Part shown: positions 47,835 through 55,433 of the stretch, piece by piece
Layout of the letters: the number at the start of each line of letters is the position of its first letter
Position numbering within the stretch: position 1 is the stretch's first letter
NCBI GenBank assembly: GCA_030263615.1
Contig: SZPH01000003.1
Location: 1-64,000, forward strand
From: Villigracilis sp900696595
Lineage (GTDB): Bacteria; Chloroflexota; Anaerolineae; Anaerolineales; Villigracilaceae
DNA: 64,000 nt
Direction: 5' to 3'
Position numbers and translations under genes: made by a program
Notes under the pieces: model-generated
Told to the model about the DNA's origin: nothing
Seen by the model: the letters and a program-made list of their open reading frames with translations, nothing else
Databases searched by the model: none

Positions 47835-49868
47835 CTAGTAAATATCGTGAACGGTGTTGTACACGTTGAACTTGCCGGTGGGGGTGATGAGGTCTTTGAT
47901 GCGCGTGATTTCTTCGAGCGTTTCGTCGTTGTAGACCACGATCTCGCCGGTCTTGCCGGGTTGGTCGGCGGTTCCCCAAACGCTGACCCATACTTCGGTG
48001 CCGTCCATGTTGTATTCAAAGTGGACGGCGCGCCCGTAGTCGGCGACTTCCCAGCATTTGTGAACTTTGGTCGGGTCTTCCTTGGCGATGACGCAGACTG
48101 TGCGTTGGAGTTTTTCATCCGAGTTGAGGACGAAGTCTACCCAGACCCATTTGCTGTTGGGGTGAGTCTTGACGAAGAGACTGCCCGCGCCGGGGAGTTC
48201 GATGTTGCGGACGACCTTCCACGCGCTGTCGGGGTTGCCTTCGGGGTCGGTTCCGATGGCGATGAGCGAGGCGGCGCTGAGGTGTGGCGTGCTCCAGACG
48301 GGGCCGAATTCGGGGTCTATCCAGTTTGCGCCGCGCCCGGGGTGCGGAACTTCGGGCGTGTCCACCATGGCTTCGAGATCGCCTTCGACGGCGTCAATCA
48401 CCACGATTTTGTTGGACTGGTTGGCGGCGACGAGGAAGTAGCGCTGGGTGGATTCCCATCCGCCGTCGTGCAGGTAGAGCGCGGAGTTGATGATTTTGAC
48501 GCTGATGTCGGTTGGGTTCTGGTAGTTGACGAGCCAGACCTGCCCGGTTTCCTTGACGTTGACGATCCATTCGGGTTTGTATTCCGAAGCGATGATGGCG
48601 GCGACGCGCGGATCGCCGACGTAGGTTCCGGTGTCGGCGGTGTAGCCGCGCACGCTGGTGATCTTCATCGGTTCGAGGGTCAGCCCGTCGAGGATGGTGA
48701 AGTGGGGGGGCCAGTAACAGCCGACGATGGCGTACTTGTCGGTGAAGTCGCCCAGTTCGCCTTCGTACTTGCTCACTTCGACGGAGCGCGCGTCGTAGCA
48801 GGTTTGCACTTCGGCGACTTTTTCGGGAATTTCCATCCACAGGTCAACGAGGGCGAGTTTGCCGTCGCGCCCGATGACGTAGACGTAGCGCCCGGTGGCG
48901 GACATGCGCGAGATGTGGACGGCGTAGCCCGTGTCCACCTTGGCGACGACTTCGTAGGTGTCGCCGTCAATGATGGCGACCTGTCCCGCGTCGCGCAGGG
49001 TGACGGAGAAGTAGTTTTCCCAGTTGCGCGTGGTCTGCGGTTCAGTGGGGCGGTCTTCCGGCGCGACGAGAACCTTCCATGAGGCTTTCATCTGTTCGAG
49101 CGACATATCGGGCGGGGCGGGCGGTTCGTTTTGCAGGTACTTGGCCATGATGTCGGTCTGCTCCTGCGTGAAGAAGCCCTGCTTGCCCCAGTCGGGCATT
49201 CCTTTGAGTGTGCCGTTGAAGATGATCGAAGAGAGCGCGACCGTTCCCTTCGGCAGTGTCACATCCGGCGTGAGGGCGGGACCGGTCGCGCCTTTGCGCA
49301 TCGTGCCGTGACAGCCCGCGCAACGCTCGAAGAAGGTCTGCTTTGCCCAGGCGAAATCTTCGTCGGAGAGCGAGACGTCGGCGGCGGAGGTGTCAACTTC
49401 TACATCCGCGTCTGCCATGATGGATTCGCCTCCGGGCAGGGTGGCGAGGTAGCCGACGATCATGCGGATTTCCTCGCCGGTAAGCGTTTCGCTCAATGTG
49501 GCTGGCATGAGACCGGGCTGGCACATGCCGGTGGGGCAGTCTTGGGTGAGGAAGGCTTCCGGGTCCACGACGGATTCAAGGATGTATTCAGACGCGGTCT
49601 TTGCTTTGCCGGTATAGGCGCTGTCTGCAATATGCCCTTCAGCAACCGTGGAAATGCTGGAGAGGTCGGGCCCAATCGCGCCGACCGCGCCGGGGATTCC
49701 GGGGATGGCGTGGCAGGCGCCGCATCCGCCTTTGACGAAGGCATCCGCGACGGCTTGCGGCTCGAGCGTGACCGGTTCGAAGACCTGCGGTTCGGCGGCG
49801 GGGGCGCAAGCCCAAAGGACCAAAACCAGCCCAAGCAACAAGAATGCAATTCCGATTTTATTTTTCAT
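47835..49868 (-). CDS. nirS: Cytochrome cd1-type nitrite reductase NirS with extra N-terminal haem c domain
   Basis: Periplasmic NO-forming nitrite reductase, 677 residues, anchored by a lipoprotein-type signal (LLLGLVLVLWAC). Two cytochrome c domains: GGCGACH (about residue 48) and ERCAGCH (about 185); typical NirS has one. The d1 beta-propeller starts near NWENYFSVTLRDAGQVAIID and keeps TGYAVHISR, YLHDGGWEST, PHPGRGAN and FGPVWSTPHL, including the catalytic His candidates. AGGAGAATACCCCAG precedes the ATG. No haem d1 synthesis genes are in the window. Confidence 0.93.
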   Translation of the reverse strand: MKNKIGIAFLLLGLVLVLWACAPAAEPQVFEPVTLEPQAVADAFVKGGCGACHAIPGIPGAVGAIGPDLSSISTVAEGHIADSAYTGKAKTASEYILESVVDPEAFLTQDCPTGMCQPGLMPATLSETLTGEEIRMIVGYLATLPGGESIMADADVEVDTSAADVSLSDEDFAWAKQTFFERCAGCHGTMRKGATGPALTPDVTLPKGTVALSSIIFNGTLKGMPDWGKQGFFTQEQTDIMAKYLQNEPPAPPDMSLEQMKASWKVLVAPEDRPTEPQTTRNWENYFSVTLRDAGQVAIIDGDTYEVVAKVDTGYAVHISRMSATGRYVYVIGRDGKLALVDLWMEIPEKVAEVQTCYDARSVEVSKYEGELGDFTDKYAIVGCYWPPHFTILDGLTLEPMKITSVRGYTADTGTYVGDPRVAAIIASEYKPEWIVNVKETGQVWLVNYQNPTDISVKIINSALYLHDGGWESTQRYFLVAANQSNKIVVIDAVEGDLEAMVDTPEVPHPGRGANWIDPEFGPVWSTPHLSAASLIAIGTDPEGNPDSAWKVVRNIELPGAGSLFVKTHPNSKWVWVDFVLNSDEKLQRTVCVIAKEDPTKVHKCWEVADYGRAVHFEYNMDGTEVWVSVWGTADQPGKTGEIVVYNDETLEEITRIKDLITPTGKFNVYNTVHDIY

Positions 49869-49883
49869 CTGGGGTATTCTCCT

Positions 49884-49901
49884 TTGTGCATAATCGCACA
49901 A
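49884..49901. promoter_or_regulatory. Palindrome in the nirS leader (TTGTGC-N6-GCACAA)
   Basis: TTGTGCATAATCGCACAA, perfect 6-bp arms, lies just upstream of the nirS ribosome-binding site, near the predicted start of transcription. Could be an operator or a second site for a Crp/Fnr-type protein. Confidence 0.55.
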
Positions 49902-49926
49902 ATGTAAGTGATGAAAAGCGTGTCAT

Positions 49927-49944
49927 CTGTGATAAAAGTCACAG
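49927..49944. promoter_or_regulatory. Crp/Fnr-type binding site (CTGTGA-N6-TCACAG)
   Basis: CTGTGATAAAAGTCACAG contains the classic TGTGA-N6-TCACA with perfect 6-bp arms. A TTACAT box at 49902-49907 (minus) would place the site at about -41 for nirS, the class II activator position. It is also about 64 bp upstream of the csoR start of transcription. Confidence 0.7.
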
Positions 49945-49964
49945 GATGAATTGCAATGTGACAT

Positions 49965-49993
49965 TTGACAAAAGAATTGGTAAGGTTTATCAT
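49965..49993 (+). promoter_or_regulatory. csoR operon promoter
   Basis: TTGACA, 17-bp spacer, TATCAT, predicted start at about 50000, directly upstream of the GC-rich operator. Confidence 0.75.
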
Positions 49994-50005
49994 GCCCGTT
50001 ATCCC

Positions 50006-50027
50006 TACCCCCCTGGGAGGGGGGGTA
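50006..50027. promoter_or_regulatory. CsoR-type copper operator
   Basis: TACCCCCC...GGGGGGGTA: a GC-rich interrupted palindrome of the CsoR class, placed just after the predicted transcription start and 43 nt before csoR. Repressor bound here would block the operon; Cu(I) should release it. Confidence 0.8.
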
Positions 50028-50069
50028 AGAAGAGAAAGGCTGAACGACTCAAAAGCATGGAGGCAACCC

Positions 50070-50339
50070 ATGGAAACTGAAGGCGCGCTCCGAAGATTGA
50101 AAACTGTCGAGGGACACCTGCGCGGCGTGATCCGCATGGTGGAGGAGGACGCGTATTGCATTGACGTCATCCGCCAGATTCAAGCGGTGGAGGCGGCGTT
50201 GAACAAGGTCAGCGCAAAAATACTCGAAGAGCATTTGAATTCATGCGTGATTACCGCCGTTCAGGGCAACGACAAAAAGGAACGCGAGCGGGTCTTGAAG
50301 GAAATTACCGAAGTGTTCGAGATGTCCACGAAGGTGTAG
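50070..50339 (+). CDS. csoR: Copper-sensing transcriptional repressor CsoR
   Basis: An 89-residue all-helical DUF156 repressor. Cu(I) ligands Cys30, His55 and Cys59 show the C-x24-H-x3-C spacing of CsoR, with Tyr29 adjacent. Typical opening GALRRLKTVEGHLRGVIRMVEE. The start at 50070 follows GGAGGCAACCC; upstream in-frame codons cover the operator and were excluded. First gene of the copper regulon. Confidence 0.95.
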   Translation: METEGALRRLKTVEGHLRGVIRMVEEDAYCIDVIRQIQAVEAALNKVSAKILEEHLNSCVITAVQGNDKKERERVLKEITEVFEMSTKV

Positions 50340-50411
50340 GTAAACATATCTTTTGCGCGAGAACGCGGAAGATCTTGATCGAGACTTAACCTCAAAGGAG
50401 ATTTTTGTTTG

Positions 50412-50825
50412 ATGAGAAAGATTCTGTTGTTATCCGCGCTCGCCCTGCTTTTGGCGGCGTGCGGCGGCAATGCGGAGGCTGGGGCGACGGCGATTACCGT
50501 CAAGGTGAGCGAATTTGCCTTCGACCCCAATCCCATCACTGTTTCATCCGGCGCGCCGGTGGAGTTGACGCTCGTGAACGAAGGCGCGGTGGAGCATGAC
50601 TTTGTGGTCGAGGTCATTCCGGTCGAGGATGTTACAACCGAGGGCGGAATGGGCGAGCATGAGATGTCCGGCGGGCACGAAGAACCCGATCTGCACGTCG
50701 CCACTGCGGCGGGAGGAACGAGCGTCCTGCGCTTTACGCCCACAGAACCCGGAACGTATCAAATCATTTGCTCGGTCCCCGGACATAAAGAAGCCGGGAT
50801 GATCGGCGAGTTGATCGTCAAATAA
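50412..50825 (+). CDS. Cupredoxin-domain lipoprotein
   Basis: A 137-residue lipoprotein (LALLLAAC, Cys about 17) with one blue-copper-like domain. Potential type 1 site: His in AVEHDF, then Cys-His-Met in ICSVPGHKEAGM. An insert rich in Met/His/Glu (GGMGEHEMSGGHEEP, about 81-95) may add copper-binding capacity. Likely periplasmic copper handling or electron transfer to NirS. The TTG three bases upstream has better spacing to AAGGAG and is an alternative start. Confidence 0.9.
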   Translation: MRKILLLSALALLLAACGGNAEAGATAITVKVSEFAFDPNPITVSSGAPVELTLVNEGAVEHDFVVEVIPVEDVTTEGGMGEHEMSGGHEEPDLHVATAAGGTSVLRFTPTEPGTYQIICSVPGHKEAGMIGELIVK

Positions 50826-50846
50826 AGAATTCAAGGAGAAAAAAAC

Positions 50847-51065
50847 ATGACTACAGTAACCTATACCGTTCCCGCCATTTCGTGCGGACATTGCACCCAC
50901 ACCATCGAAACCGAAGTGGGCGAGTTGCAGGGCGTCCAGTCCGTCAAGGCGGAGGTGGACAGCAAGAAAGTGACCATCACCTTCGACGCTCCTGCGGACG
51001 AGGCGAAGATCAAGGCTCTGCTGGCGGAGATCAATTACCCGGCGGAGGGATTGATTGCGTTGTAG
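50847..51065 (+). CDS. copZ: CopZ-like copper chaperone
   Basis: A 72-residue heavy-metal-associated domain with the metal site CGHC (SCGHCTH, about 13-19). Cytoplasmic carrier that should hand Cu(I) to the downstream ATPase. AAGGAGAAAAAAAC ribosome-binding site. The stop codon touches a repeat block. Confidence 0.93.
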   Translation: MTTVTYTVPAISCGHCTHTIETEVGELQGVQSVKAEVDSKKVTITFDAPADEAKIKALLAEINYPAEGLIAL

Positions 51066-51171
51066 AGATTAGATGATTAGAGATTAGATGATTAGAGATT
51101 GGATGACTAGAGGTTGGTTATTGAAATCCAATCGCCAATTACTAATTACCAATCACCAATTACCAATTACC
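51064..51171 (+). repeat. Tandem arrays upstream of copA (AGAGATT/AGATGATT; six AATTACC-type units)
   Basis: A 15-bp unit (AGAGATT plus AGATGATT) is repeated from the copZ stop onwards. Six phased heptads (AATCGCC, AATTACT, AATTACC, AATCACC, AATTACC, AATTACC) follow at 51130-51171, ending three bases before the copA ATG. They displace any Shine-Dalgarno. Confidence 0.9.
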
Positions 51172-51174
51172 AAC

Positions 51175-53679
51175 ATGACAACACGGCAACTGACCCTACC
51201 CATCACCGGCATGACCTGCGCCAACTGCGTGGCGACCGTGGAGCGCAACTTGAAGAAGCTCGACGGCGTGGATAACGCTGTTGTGAATCTTTCCTCCGAG
51301 CGCGCCACGGTGGATTACGACTCCGCCAAACTGGGGCTGACGGATTTCATCGCCCGCGTCAACCGCGCCGGGTACGGAGTCGCCACCGGCGAGGCGGATC
51401 TCGTCATCAAGCGCCTGTCCGACGACAACGACGCCCGCCGACTCGAGAAGTCCCTCGCCCAGTTGGATGGCGTGCTCGAAGCGCAGGTGACGTTTACGAC
51501 CGAAAAGGCGCGCGTGAAATATGTGCCGACGATCGTTACGCAAGCCGAGTTGCGTCGCGCCGTTTCCGCCGCCGGGTTTGAAGCGCTGGAATTGGGCGGG
51601 CAGGCGGAGGATGCCGAAGCGAGGGCGCGCGAACACGAGATCAACGAACAGCGCCGCCTGCTTGTCATCGGGTTGATCTTTACCGTGCCGCTCTTTATCC
51701 TTTCGATGAGCAAGGATTTCGGCCTGTTGCCCGATTTTGTTTACACCGGCATGAGCATGGACGGGATGCGCGAAGCCCGCCCGTGGTTCAACTGGGTGAT
51801 GCTGGCGTTGGCGCTTCCGGTTCAGTTTTATGTCGGCGGACAATATTATGTCGGCGCGTTCAAGGCGCTCAGGAATAAATCCGCCAATATGGACGTGTTG
51901 ATCGCGATGGGCTCGTCCGCCGCGTTCTTCTACTCCCTGCCGATCACGTTCGGCTGGCTGATGGGGCATGTTTATTTTGAAACTGCGGCGGTCATCATCA
52001 CGCTCATCAAACTGGGCAAATTCCTCGAAGCCCGCGCCAAGGGACGCACATCCGAAGCCATCAAGAAGTTGATGGGACTGCGCGCCAAAACCGCCCGCGT
52101 GATTCGTGATGGTATTGAAACCGAAGTCCCTGTGGACGATGTGCGCGTGGGCGATGTGGTCATTGCCAGACCCGGCGAGAAAATTCCGGTGGACGGCGTG
52201 GTGGTGGAGGGACGCAGCGCCATTGACGAATCCATGCTGACGGGCGAATCGCTTCCCGTTGAGAAGAAACCCGGCGACCCGGTCATCGGCGCGACGCTCA
52301 ACAAACTGGGCATGTTGAAATTTGAAGCCACAAAGGTCGGCAAAGAGACCGCGCTGGCGCAGATCATCAAACTGGTGGAGGACGCGCAAGGCTCGAAGGC
52401 GCCGATTCAAAAAATGGCGGATCAAGTCTCAGCCGTTTTTGTTCCCATTGTCATCGTCGTCGCCCTGCTGACGTTCCTCGGCTGGTACTTCCTTGCGCCG
52501 CAAATTACCAATTACCAATTACCCGATTCCCGCTTCACCACCGCTCTTATCAACATGGTCGCCGTGCTGGTGATCGCCTGCCCGTGCGCGATGGGACTCG
52601 CCACGCCGACCGCCATCATGGTCGGAACCGGCAAAGGCGCGGAAAGCGGAATCCTGTTCAGAAATAGCGAAGCCCTCGAACGAGCTGGCAAAGTTTCCGT
52701 GGTTGTTCTGGATAAAACTGGAACGATTACCAAAGGACAACCCGCCGTCACGGACATAATTACCAATCTCCAATTACCAATTACCAATGACGAACTCCTC
52801 CGCCTCGCCGCATCCGTCGAAAAAGGAAGCGAACATCCGCTCGGCGAAGCCATTTGGGCGGAAGCGACCACTCGCGGACTCGCGTTGGCGGAACCGGCCG
52901 GGTTTAAAGCAGAGGCCGGGCATGGCGTTCAAGCCGAGGTCGAGGGCAGAAGCGTCGTCGTCGGAAACAGGAGAATGTTCGAGGCGCGGGGAATCCAACT
53001 GGGGAGTCTGGAATCCGAAATTCTCCGCCTGCAATCCGAAGCCAAAACGGCCATGCTGGTTGCGGTGGATAACGTCGCGGCGGGAATCATCGCGGTGGCG
53101 GATACGATCAAGGACAGTTCGAAGGAGGCGATTGCCGACCTGCACAAAATGGGTTTGAAGGTCGCAATGATCACCGGCGACAACCAAAAAACCGCCGAAG
53201 CAATTGCGAAACAGGTTGACATTGACGTTGTGCTGGCTGAAGTGCTACCTGAAGGCAAATCCTCCGAAGTCAAGAAACTCCAATCGTCAATTACCAATTA
53301 CCAATCACCAATTACCAGCCACCAATCGCCAATTACCAACATCGTTGCAATGGTCGGCGACGGCGTGAACGACGCGCCCGCGCTCGCGCAAGCGGATGTG
53401 GGACTCGCGATTGGGACGGGGACCGATGTGGCCATGGCCGCCGCGCCCGTGACGTTAATGAGCGGCGACCTGTGCGGAGTCTCGCGCGCCATTCAACTTT
53501 CGCGCAGGACGATGACGACCATCAAACAAAATTTGTTTTGGGCGTTCTTCTACAATGTCATCCTCATCCCCGCCGCCATGCTTGGCTACCTCAACCCCAT
53601 GCTCGCCGCCGGAGCGATGGCGTTCAGCAGCGTCTTCGTGGTGACGAACAGTTTGCGGTTGCGCGGCGCGAAGATATAG
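51175..53679 (+). CDS. copA: Copper-exporting P1B-type ATPase with repeat-derived insertions
   Basis: An 834-residue pump exporting Cu(I). HMA domain 1 with MTCANC (about 13-18) and HMA domain 2 lacking the Cys pair (about 75-145). Eight TM helices; CPC in VIACPCAMGLATPT; phosphorylation DKTGT; HP motif SEHPLGEA; hinge MVGDGVNDAPAL. Three short segments are read from AATTACC heptads: APQITNYQLPDSR (TM loop before the CPC helix), DIITNLQLPITNDE (P-N connection) and SSITNYQSPITSHQSPITN (before GDGVND). The frame is intact throughout. No ribosome-binding site precedes the ATG. Confidence 0.93.
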   Translation: MTTRQLTLPITGMTCANCVATVERNLKKLDGVDNAVVNLSSERATVDYDSAKLGLTDFIARVNRAGYGVATGEADLVIKRLSDDNDARRLEKSLAQLDGVLEAQVTFTTEKARVKYVPTIVTQAELRRAVSAAGFEALELGGQAEDAEARAREHEINEQRRLLVIGLIFTVPLFILSMSKDFGLLPDFVYTGMSMDGMREARPWFNWVMLALALPVQFYVGGQYYVGAFKALRNKSANMDVLIAMGSSAAFFYSLPITFGWLMGHVYFETAAVIITLIKLGKFLEARAKGRTSEAIKKLMGLRAKTARVIRDGIETEVPVDDVRVGDVVIARPGEKIPVDGVVVEGRSAIDESMLTGESLPVEKKPGDPVIGATLNKLGMLKFEATKVGKETALAQIIKLVEDAQGSKAPIQKMADQVSAVFVPIVIVVALLTFLGWYFLAPQITNYQLPDSRFTTALINMVAVLVIACPCAMGLATPTAIMVGTGKGAESGILFRNSEALERAGKVSVVVLDKTGTITKGQPAVTDIITNLQLPITNDELLRLAASVEKGSEHPLGEAIWAEATTRGLALAEPAGFKAEAGHGVQAEVEGRSVVVGNRRMFEARGIQLGSLESEILRLQSEAKTAMLVAVDNVAAGIIAVADTIKDSSKEAIADLHKMGLKVAMITGDNQKTAEAIAKQVDIDVVLAEVLPEGKSSEVKKLQSSITNYQSPITSHQSPITNIVAMVGDGVNDAPALAQADVGLAIGTGTDVAMAAAPVTLMSGDLCGVSRAIQLSRRTMTTIKQNLFWAFFYNVILIPAAMLGYLNPMLAAGAMAFSSVFVVTNSLRLRGAKI
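52503..52523 (+). repeat. Three AATTACC heptads inside copA (site 1)
   Basis: Exactly 21 bp, adding seven codons to the loop between two transmembrane helices just before the CPC helix. Confidence 0.9.
52758..52785 (+). repeat. Four AATTACC-type heptads inside copA (site 2)
   Basis: AATTACC, AATCTCC, AATTACC, AATTACC, between the P-domain DKTGT strand and the N-domain. Confidence 0.88.
53282..53337 (+). repeat. Eight AATTACC-type heptads inside copA (site 3)
   Basis: Phased degenerate units between the EVLPEGKSSEVKKLQ helix and MVGDGVND. Related copper ATPases have only a few residues here. Confidence 0.9.
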
Positions 53680-53779
53680 TAGACGTTATCGAAAACAAGC
53701 CGCATCTCTTTTATCGGACGCAGATGAACGCGGATTTACGCTGATAAAAAACCTTCGTTTCCTACGCTTGTCCGCGTCC
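53680..53779 (+). repeat. About 100-bp dispersed element, copy B
   Basis: Starts TAGACGTTATCG at the copA stop, contains CAGATGAACGCGGATTTACG and ends CGCTTGTCCGCGTCC. Parallel to copy A at 1199-1297 on the other strand. No coding potential. Confidence 0.7.
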
Positions 53780-53836
53780 CTCTAGTGAACAGTGAGTAGT
53801 GGACAATCACTAACCCTTCACCCTTATCGAGTCCGA

Positions 53837-55039
53837 ATGAGCCGAAAACAAAATAGACCCATTGATCCCGTCGTCGTCGTCATGATCGGCGTGGTGTTCG
53901 TGGCTGTCGCCGTCGCCATGATCGCGTTTCAGCCCAAAACAAACTCCATCAACATCGCCGCCGGTTCGGGGATGATGAGTCAACTGATGGTCGCCTTCGT
54001 TGCCGGAATCACCACCGGCGGGTTGAGCTGTCTCGCCGTGCAGGGCGGACTGCTCGCCAGTTCGCTCGCGCATCAAATCGAACAGGATTACGCCGGACAG
54101 GCCGCGCCGAGGAAAAAAACGAAACAACAACCGCCCGTCGCGCGCGTCAACTCCGCGCTTCCCATTTCACTTTTCCTTTTGGCGAAACTGGTCGCATACA
54201 CGCTTCTCGGCGCATTGCTCGGATGGCTCGGCTCCTACCTGACCTTCAGCCCGATGACCCGCGCCATGCTCCTGATCGCCATCGGCCTCTTCATGGTCGG
54301 CAACGCCCTGCGGATGTTCAACGTCCACCCGATCTTCCGCTACTTCTCCATCGAACCGCCCAAATTCATCACGCGCTACATCCGCAAGACCGCCAAAGGC
54401 GCCGACACCGCCACCCCGCTCCTCCTCGGCTTCCTCACCGTCTTCATCCCCTGCGGCGTGACTCAAGCCATGATGGCGACCGCGCTCGGCACGGGCAGCG
54501 CGACCATGGGCGCGGCGCTGATGTTCGCCTTCACGCTCGGCACAAGCCCGGTCTTCTTCATTGTCGCCTACCTCGCCGCCGAACTCGGCGCAAAACTCGA
54601 AAAATTCTTCATGCGATTCGTCGCCATCGTCGTTTTGATTCTGGGGATTTATACCTTCGACAGCGGACTCAACCTGATGGGTTCCCCCCTCTCGCTTCAA
54701 AACCTGACGCGGAACTGGTTCGCCCCTCAAACAGATTCCAACGCCCAAGCCGAATCCCCCCAACCCCCCGCGGACGGAGTCCTCACCCTCAACGTCAAAA
54801 ACAACGGATACTCCCCCGGCGTCCTGCGCGCCCCGGCGGACAAGGACCTCACGCTGAACCTCGTTACAAACAATACCTACTCCTGCGCGCGCGATTTCGT
54901 CATCCCCGCCTTGAACTTCTACGAACTCCTGCCCGATACCGGCGTCGTTAAAGTGAACATCCCCGCACAGCAGGCTGGCTCCACCCTTTTCTTCACCTGC
55001 TCGATGGGCATGTACACCGGACAGATCGTGTTTGAATAA
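53837..55039 (+). CDS. TauE/SafE-type membrane protein with C-terminal cupredoxin-like domain
   Basis: A 400-residue membrane protein. An N-terminal TM (VVVVMIGVVFVAVAVAMIAF) is followed by a six-helix SafE/UreH-type core (FVAGITTGGLSCLAVQGGLL; FIPCGVTQAMMATALGTG). From about residue 312 (ADGVLTLNVKNNGYSPGVL) it forms a cupredoxin-like domain with candidate copper residues in NTYSCARDFVIP and FFTCSMGMYTGQ. This architecture is known near copper operons and is thought to traffic copper. It lies between copA and a second chaperone gene. No clear ribosome-binding site. Confidence 0.88.
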   Translation: MSRKQNRPIDPVVVVMIGVVFVAVAVAMIAFQPKTNSINIAAGSGMMSQLMVAFVAGITTGGLSCLAVQGGLLASSLAHQIEQDYAGQAAPRKKTKQQPPVARVNSALPISLFLLAKLVAYTLLGALLGWLGSYLTFSPMTRAMLLIAIGLFMVGNALRMFNVHPIFRYFSIEPPKFITRYIRKTAKGADTATPLLLGFLTVFIPCGVTQAMMATALGTGSATMGAALMFAFTLGTSPVFFIVAYLAAELGAKLEKFFMRFVAIVVLILGIYTFDSGLNLMGSPLSLQNLTRNWFAPQTDSNAQAESPQPPADGVLTLNVKNNGYSPGVLRAPADKDLTLNLVTNNTYSCARDFVIPALNFYELLPDTGVVKVNIPAQQAGSTLFFTCSMGMYTGQIVFE

Positions 55040-55044
55040 AAACA

Positions 55045-55059
55045 AGGTGACTGTCACCT
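55045..55059. repeat. AGGTGAC-T-GTCACCT palindrome before the second copZ
   Basis: Perfect 7-bp arms around a single T, five nt after the SafE-type gene. Too short a loop for a good hairpin; operator or dispersed palindrome. Confidence 0.45.
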
Positions 55060-55071
55060 ATCAGGAATCAA

Positions 55072-55284
55072 ATGCTTAAACAAACCTTCTCCGTCCCCGA
55101 CATGCACTGCCCCAACTGCTCGATGAAACTCGAAAGCATCGAAGACGACTTCGACGGCATCCGCAAGATCGTCGCCAGTTACCACAAACAAAGCATGACC
55201 GTCGAATACGACGAAACCAAAGTCAGCGCCGAACAGATCGTCGCCGCCGCAAAGAAAAAAGGCTACACCGCAACCCCGCTGTAA
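55072..55284 (+). CDS. Second CopZ-like heavy-metal-associated domain protein
   Basis: 70 residues, metal site CPNC in PDMHCPNCSMKLE (about 12-16). Cytoplasmic Cu(I) carrier, last gene of the copper regulon. Its sequence differs strongly from the first CopZ, so it may serve the SafE-cupredoxin protein instead of CopA. AGGAATCAA precedes the ATG. The TAA stop is part of the first heptad of a long repeat array. Confidence 0.9.
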   Translation: MLKQTFSVPDMHCPNCSMKLESIEDDFDGIRKIVASYHKQSMTVEYDETKVSAEQIVAAAKKKGYTATPL

Positions 55285-55420
55285 CCCGCAACCCGCAACC
55301 TGCAACCCGTAACCTGCAACCTGTAACCTGTAACCTGCAACCCGCAACCCGCAACCTGTAACCCGCAACCTGTAACCTGTAACCTGCAACCTGTAACCTG
55401 CAACCTGCAACCCGCAACCC
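55282..55420 (+). repeat. Long 7-bp tandem array (YAACCYG, 19 full units)
   Basis: Nineteen perfectly phased YAACCYG heptads plus CAACCC begin in the stop codon of the chaperone gene and fill the gap up to the DUF2203 promoter. The only variable positions are the first and sixth (T/C). The longest array in the window. Confidence 0.95.
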
Positions 55421-55427
55421 TTTCCGT

Positions 55428-55433
55428 TATACT
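55428..55433 (+). promoter_or_regulatory. TATACT box of the DUF2203 gene
   Basis: Seven nt before the ATG and right after the heptad array; leaderless arrangement. Confidence 0.5.

Noticed and set aside
47790..49082. Plus-strand 430-codon frame opposite nirS
   Set aside because: Gly/Asp/Val-rich antisense translation of the d1 propeller; no recognisable domain, while nirS motifs on the other strand are unambiguous.
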